A stretch of 9,713 nucleotides of DNA, from the NCBI GenBank assembly GCA_016791085.1, contig JAEUNN010000824.1, forward strand, positions 1 to 9,713, given 5' to 3'. Of this stretch, positions 5,863 through 9,713 are shown piece by piece. Source of the stretch: Rhodocyclaceae bacterium. Lineage in GTDB: Bacteria > Pseudomonadota > Gammaproteobacteria > Burkholderiales > Rhodocyclaceae. The position numbers and the translations under genes were made by a program. How positions within the stretch are numbered: the stretch's first letter is position 1; each line of letters opens with the position of its first letter. The notes beneath the pieces are model-generated. The model searched no databases. It worked only from the letters and a program-made list of their open reading frames with translations, and had not been told where the DNA came from.

Positions 5863-6999
5863 ATGAAAACACGCATGACCTTTGTGGCGCTCGCCGCCTG
5901 CCTGATGCCTGTGGGTCCCGCTACCGGGGCCGAGTGCGAAAAAGTCATAGAACTGTCCAAGGTGGTCCGCGACACGGTCAAGACCCAGGACGATTTCGAG
6001 GAAAACGCCCAGGCCTTCTGCAGCGAATACGCGAAATCCGAATCGGCGCGCAACAGCCGCAGTTACGACGCGAGCTACAAATTTCTGTCGGCGTCGATAG
6101 GCCGCGAAAATGCCTCGCGTTCGGACATCGCGGCCAAATTTTGCAGCGCGAAGTCGGGCGCCGCCAGCAAGCAGTCGGCTTACCGCGAATATGTGGAATC
6201 GATCGCAGGCGACGCCTATGACGCCTACCGCAAGTGCAAGGAACTTGAAGGCGCCGGGCTCAGTTTCGACATCGACACGGCGGGCATACGCCGCACCGAT
6301 CTTGGCATATCGGTGGCGTTCAGTCCGGGCCGCTATCTTCCCGCCAACAGCCAGGCGCGCCTGAGCGTGACGGCATCGCCCGGGTTTACCTGCAAGTGGG
6401 ACGGCAGACCGGATTCCAGCGTCACGATGGACGCAAATTCGGCCGTGGCGCTGCAATGCACGCGCGCGTCCGCGCAGACCGAAGGTTATGTGAAGATTGT
6501 CGCCAACAACATCGGCGGCGCGCGCCCGCTCACGCTCAACTGGCAGACCTACGGCGAGGACGGCCTGCCGTCGGACCTTGCGCGCGCGAACGCGGCCCGG
6601 CTGGAACAGGCCAACGCAAAGCTCGAAGCGCTGAACCAAAGTCTGCATGGTGCCGTGGTGGCATTCGATGCCCTGCAGTGCCCGTCAGGTTGGGACGAAT
6701 ACCTGCCCGCACAGGGGCGTTTCATACGCGGCATAGACAATAGCGGCAGTGGCGCGGACCCGGACGGCAAGCGCGCGCCGGGCACGCTGCAGGGCGACGA
6801 CAACAAGCTGCACAGCCATGGCTACATGGACATTTATTGGGCTGAGGCCTGGGGCAGCGTAGGCGCCAGGCTGATCGGCAACAAGGGCGACCAGGACCAG
6901 GACAATAAAGGCTATGAAATGGCGCGTACGACCGCGGAATCCGGCGGCAAGGAAGCGCGGCCGAAAAACGTCGCGCTGCTGTATTGCGTGCATAGGTAG
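5863..6999 (+). CDS. Exported protein with phage tail-collar-like C-terminal domain
   Basis: 378 residues, and I know no named family for the whole chain. Residues 1-23 are a signal peptide (MKTR start, cleavage expected after ATGA). Residues 24-126 are largely helical and polar with Cys25, Cys53, Cys94 and Cys125, likely disulfide-bonded in the periplasm or outside. Residues 130-235 look like a beta-sandwich with two more cysteines. Residues about 239-264 form a short Ala/Glu/Leu coiled coil. Residues 265-378 resemble the C-terminal domain of phage tail fibres and collar proteins: CPSGWDEY (from Cys273), GRFIRG (285-290), DPDGKR, a His-x-His pair (317/319), and the closing RPKNVALLYC with Cys375. 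The coiled coil suggests a trimer. It is expressed separately from the deaminase-like gene, which ends in a terminator. No ribosome binding site is clear; ATG 5863 is chosen because it gives a complete signal peptide. Confidence 0.75.
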   Translation: MKTRMTFVALAACLMPVGPATGAECEKVIELSKVVRDTVKTQDDFEENAQAFCSEYAKSESARNSRSYDASYKFLSASIGRENASRSDIAAKFCSAKSGAASKQSAYREYVESIAGDAYDAYRKCKELEGAGLSFDIDTAGIRRTDLGISVAFSPGRYLPANSQARLSVTASPGFTCKWDGRPDSSVTMDANSAVALQCTRASAQTEGYVKIVANNIGGARPLTLNWQTYGEDGLPSDLARANAARLEQANAKLEALNQSLHGAVVAFDALQCPSGWDEYLPAQGRFIRGIDNSGSGADPDGKRAPGTLQGDDNKLHSHGYMDIYWAEAWGSVGARLIGNKGDQDQDNKGYEMARTTAESGGKEARPKNVALLYCVHR

Positions 7000-7044
7000 G
7001 TCGGCGGGGGGCGAAATGGCGGCGTGTGCCGTGACGCCCCAACC

Positions 7045-7076
7045 CCGCAGCAGCCGGTGGGCAGGGGGCGCTGCGG
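7045..7076. terminator. Inverted repeat between convergent genes
   Basis: CCGCAGC (7045-7051) pairs perfectly with GCTGCGG (7070-7076) across an 18-base loop, in the 111-bp gap where the tail-collar-like gene and the C13 protease gene converge. No T tract is seen on either strand. It is placed where a bidirectional terminator would be expected, but the sequence support is modest. Confidence 0.3.
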
Positions 7077-7110
7077 CCCTGAGCCAGCCGTCCGCCTCGC
7101 TACATCCCGG

Positions 7111-8892
7111 CTAGGGCGCGCGCGCGGGCGGGGGCCTGAACTGGTCCAGATATTGGGCCATGTTGGCGCCGACGTCCATGCGCGGATCGGACGGCGTGTA
7201 GCCCTCGCTTTTCTCGCGCTCGGCAATCAGCGGCAGGGCTTTTTCGAATGCTTCGGCAAATGACGCCACGCTGCGCAGCGCCTCGTCGAAATAGGCTTTG
7301 CCGAAATAGGTCCAGTCTGCCGTGTTGCTGCAGCCGAAAGAATTTTTGTCCGGTGCGGATGCCGCGATCACCAGCGTATCGGGGTCGCGCAGCGCATCGA
7401 CGAATCCCCCCGAATAGCAGGCCGACACCACCACGACGCGGTGCCGTATGCCGGATTGGTCGAGCAATTCGCGCAGGGTTTTAGGGTTGAGACCCTGCAG
7501 CCTGAGCGGCGGAAATTCCAGCACGAAATGGTGGTCTTCCGAGCCGTGCGAAGTCATGAACAGGAACAGCAGGTCGTGCTCCTTGTCCATGAGCTCGGCC
7601 GTACGTGCCAGCGCCGCGCGCAAACTGGTTACCGTGGCGATAGGTATGTCGCTCAGCGTGGCGGGATTATTGACGAGTTTCAGCGTATGACCCTGGCTGT
7701 GCCAGCGCTCGGCAAATAGCGCCTCGACACTTTGGACTTCGCGCATGAATACGTCCTGTTGCGCGTAGCCCGCGACGCCGATGAAATACAGGTTGGCGCG
7801 TCCGGCCCAGCGCGGCTGCAAGGCGGCCAGTTCGCGCGCCAGCACGGCCGGCTGGGCATAAAAATGTTCTTCGGCGCCGACATAGGCGCGCGGCGCCGGG
7901 CGGTTTTCCGCCCTTGGCGGCAGCGGGTACCACAGATCGCGAACATACGGTACCAAGGTCAGTACCGTTGCCATGGCCGCACAGCACAATACGACGTACA
8001 GGTTGCGTCCGCCGCCCGGGGTGCGTTGGCCGGCCGTCGCGGCGCGCGCGCAGGCCAGCCCCAGCCACAGCGCAGGCAGGTAATGCACGATGGGCGCCCA
8101 GCTTGCCGCCTGGCGCGAAAACCCTGCCATCAGCACGGCCAGCAGTGTGTAAATCAGCGCGTCCACGGCCGCCGCGGCGAGCGCGAAAGCCTGCAGCAGC
8201 CACAGGCTGCGCGCCGGCACGGCAAGCGCACAGGCGCAGGCGGTAACCAGTACCAGCGCGGCCGGGAAGGTCGCGCTGGACGAAGATTCCCAGGCAAAGC
8301 GGCCGGCCAGGCCGTAATGCGCGAAATCGAACAGCAGCGGTATCGCAAAGCTCACCAGCAGCGCAGCGACCACGCGCGCCGGGTGTGGCGGCGGGTCGGC
8401 CGGGCGCGGGGCCAGAAACAACGCGAGCCGCAGCGCGTACAGCACGTCGCGCGCCAGTGCGCGCAGTGCGCCGCCACGCAGCGGGCGCGGCGCGGGCGCG
8501 CTAGCGGCGGCGATGGGCGCGCAGGGCAGGGCGGACGCGGCCGGCGCGCCTGGCACTGCGGCGGGCGCGGCAGTAGGCGGCACGGCGGCTGCGCCGTCCC
8601 GCAGCGCCGTCGCGGCCGCCAGCCATTCGGCGCGCGCCGCCTCACCGGCGAAGGCCTGGGCCGGCAATTGCAGCGGCGGCGCATGCGTGAATTCGATCGC
8701 CAGGCCGCCTGCGTCAAGCTCTATGCGCGCGACTTGTTCCCAGCCGGCACGGAACTCGTGGCCGGGCCGGCGCAGGCACAAACCACCAGCGTCGATTTCC
8801 AGCGTGACCGTGGCGGCCGGGCCTTGCTGCTCGGCGGCGTCCGTTTCGTAGCGCAAAGTGATGCTGGAAAATTCCATTTTGCGGAGTTCCAT
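7111..8892 (-). CDS. Membrane-anchored C13 family (legumain/GPI8-type) cysteine peptidase
   Basis: 593 residues from ATG 8892. Residues 1-90 form a small beta-rich domain (LRYET, TVTLEID, GWEQVARIEL), perhaps PH-like. An Ala/Pro-rich linker follows to about 135. Hydrophobic segments at roughly 173-190, 208-226, 231-257, 268-283 and 298-316 suggest four or five membrane spans. The C-terminal part from about 330 is a peptidase C13 domain of the caspase-like clan CD, with the catalytic dyad His449 in FMTSHGSEDHHF and Cys492 in VVVSACYSGGF. Such enzymes usually cut after Asn or Asp, and GPI8 acts as a transamidase; the bacterial substrates are unknown to me. It is monocistronic as far as visible and diverges from the VIT-domain gene. 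The start is uncertain: ATG 8877 (588 residues, MEFSSITL) is equally possible, neither has a good ribosome binding site, and a TTG at 9003 lies upstream of the promoter candidate. Confidence 0.82.
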   Translation of the reverse strand: MELRKMEFSSITLRYETDAAEQQGPAATVTLEIDAGGLCLRRPGHEFRAGWEQVARIELDAGGLAIEFTHAPPLQLPAQAFAGEAARAEWLAAATALRDGAAAVPPTAAPAAVPGAPAASALPCAPIAAASAPAPRPLRGGALRALARDVLYALRLALFLAPRPADPPPHPARVVAALLVSFAIPLLFDFAHYGLAGRFAWESSSSATFPAALVLVTACACALAVPARSLWLLQAFALAAAAVDALIYTLLAVLMAGFSRQAASWAPIVHYLPALWLGLACARAATAGQRTPGGGRNLYVVLCCAAMATVLTLVPYVRDLWYPLPPRAENRPAPRAYVGAEEHFYAQPAVLARELAALQPRWAGRANLYFIGVAGYAQQDVFMREVQSVEALFAERWHSQGHTLKLVNNPATLSDIPIATVTSLRAALARTAELMDKEHDLLFLFMTSHGSEDHHFVLEFPPLRLQGLNPKTLRELLDQSGIRHRVVVVSACYSGGFVDALRDPDTLVIAASAPDKNSFGCSNTADWTYFGKAYFDEALRSVASFAEAFEKALPLIAEREKSEGYTPSDPRMDVGANMAQYLDQFRPPPARAP

Positions 8893-8942
8893 TGCGACCG
8901 GGCAGGTAGGGCACAGCGCACCCCTGCTGCGGCCTCGCGTCG

Positions 8943-8971
8943 AGAATATGCCGCTATTCTGGCATGCGCAA
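8943..8971 (-). promoter_or_regulatory. Candidate promoter for the C13 peptidase gene
   Basis: Read on the - strand, TTGCGC (8966-8971) and TATTCT (8943-8948) are separated by 17 bases. The -35 matches three and the -10 four of six consensus bases. Transcription would start near 8936, about 44 bases before ATG 8892. This supports the ATG starts at 8892 or 8877 over the TTG at 9003. The rest of the 269-bp divergent intergenic region (8893-9161) shows no clear + strand promoter. It holds only a weak 5-bp GC stem at 9101-9114. Confidence 0.4.
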
Positions 8972-9161
8972 GCCGTTGCGGGGGGATATATGTGCGCAGG
9001 CAATCCGGACGCACGCCCCGCCCCGCGGGCAAATTCGGCGTGCAGCCTTAACCCCGCTAGCGCCGGGTATGCGTTTATCTGCGGCAGTCGCGGCGGCGCA
9101 CCCCGCGCCCGGGGCGTTTGCGCCGTGCAAGCCCGATTCCGTCCTTGAACAAGGAAATTAC

Positions 9162-9713
9162 ATGTTCCACCTGTCCAGGCTGTTTGCCCTTCTATTCCTG
9201 TTGTTTGTCCCGGGCTTTGCCGTTGCGGTCAAACCCGCGGCCGGCGTTGCGCCGGCCATCGCAGTGGCCCCGCCCCTGCCCCTGGTACGGCTGACCGATG
9301 CCGGTGCGCAGCCGATACGGCTGGCGGCGCTGCAAGTCGAAACCCGCGTGACCGGACGCATCGCGCGCACGCAATTGGAACTTGCGCTGCGCAACCCGAA
9401 TGCGCGCGTACTTGAAGGCGAACTGCAGTTTCCCTTGCTGGACGGACAGCAGATCACGGCTTTCGCGCTGGATATCGACGGCCAGTGGCGGCCCGCCGTG
9501 GCCGTGGAAAAAACCGTCGGTCAGCAGGTGTTCGAAGACGTGACGCGCGCGCGCATAGACCCGGCGCTGCTCGAACATACCCAGGGCAACAATTTCAAAC
9601 TGCGCATCTATCCCTTGCCGCCGGGCGGCACGCGGCGCGTGCAACTGGTCGTCACGGAACGCCTGGCCGCCGACAAAGGCCGGGCGCACCTGCGCCTGGC
9701 GCTGCCGGCGGCG
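9162..9713 (+). CDS. Exported VIT-domain protein, N-terminal part (runs off window)
   Basis: 184 codons are visible and the frame is still open at the window end. Residues 1-22 are a signal peptide (FALLFLLFVPGFAVA). Residues 41-175 match a vault/inter-alpha-trypsin (VIT) domain: paired beta strands with VTGRIARTQLEL, the EGELQFPL segment, then the signature EKTVGQQVFED, DPALLEHTQGNNFKLRIYP and the PLPPGGTRRVQL loop. In bacteria VIT domains are usually exported and are often followed by a von Willebrand A domain; whether that is so here cannot be seen. AAGGA at 9151-9155 supports ATG 9162. The gene diverges from the C13 peptidase gene and may share regulation with it. Confidence 0.88.
   Translation, partial: MFHLSRLFALLFLLFVPGFAVAVKPAAGVAPAIAVAPPLPLVRLTDAGAQPIRLAALQVETRVTGRIARTQLELALRNPNARVLEGELQFPLLDGQQITAFALDIDGQWRPAVAVEKTVGQQVFEDVTRARIDPALLEHTQGNNFKLRIYPLPPGGTRRVQLVVTERLAADKGRAHLRLALPAA

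Noticed and set aside
5890..5901. Lipobox LAAC at residues 10-13 of the tail-collar-like protein
   Set aside because: The hydrophobic stretch before the cysteine is too short for a lipoprotein signal; a type I cleavage after residue 23 fits better.
5359..6648. 429-codon - strand open frame opposite the deaminase-like and tail-collar-like genes
   Set aside because: It crosses the terminator between two genes, has His/Arg/Ala-rich content, and shows no domain.
5863..6999. Diversity-generating retroelement target (variable lectin-type protein)
   Set aside because: No reverse transcriptase or template repeat is present, and the C-terminal domain has tail-collar landmarks, not the C-type lectin variable region.
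8893..9003. TTG start at 9003 for the C13 peptidase
   Set aside because: The added residues look like read-through of intergenic DNA, the start codon is rare, and the promoter candidate lies downstream of it.
7732..9051. 439-codon + strand open frame opposite the C13 peptidase gene
   Set aside because: The translation is Arg/Gln/Gly/Ala-rich without domains, while the - strand frame has a full catalytic dyad and membrane segments.

Overview
The window is a GC-rich stretch of a Gram-negative proteobacterial chromosome. The order ugd, rfaE1/hldA, rfaD/hldD, comEA, cysM on one strand, together with a heptose kinase that lacks the fused nucleotidyltransferase half, fits Burkholderiales and most closely the Alcaligenaceae (the Bordetella/Achromobacter side). 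That assignment rests on remembered gene order and protein character, not on a search. One oddity for such a GC-rich genome is frequent use of the ATA isoleucine codon in every gene read.

Region 1 (1-5036, + strand) is conserved core. It holds the 3' end of UDP-glucose 6-dehydrogenase, the heptose-7-phosphate kinase, the ADP-heptose 6-epimerase, a ComEA-like helix-hairpin-helix protein, cysteine synthase B (CysM) and a PolB-type 3'-5' exonuclease with a GTG start. The first four genes are closely spaced and probably share transcription. A perfect 11-bp hairpin separates comEA from cysM. The two heptose genes work in the same pathway, supplying ADP-L-glycero-D-manno-heptose for the LPS inner core, and ugd supplies UDP-glucuronate for surface sugars. 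ComEA stands out because about 240 of its 324 residues are an extreme Pro/Ala/Gly tail.

Region 2 (5037-7110, + strand) looks accessory. A small free-standing protein with the zinc-site motifs of the cytidine-deaminase fold (HAE and CCxCC) has its own promoter candidate and is followed by a T-tract terminator. After it comes an exported protein whose N-terminal part is cysteine-containing and helical and whose C-terminal part looks like a phage tail-fibre/tail-collar tip domain.

Region 3 (7111-9713) holds two divergently transcribed genes sharing a 269-bp intergenic region. On the - strand is a multi-membrane-span protein ending in a C13 (legumain/GPI8-type) cysteine protease domain with an intact His/Cys dyad. 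On the + strand is the start of an exported VIT-domain protein cut off by the window end.

No tRNA, rRNA, CRISPR array, insertion sequence or integrase was seen. No intergenic stretch exceeds about 270 bases. The many long open frames on the opposite strand are products of high GC content.
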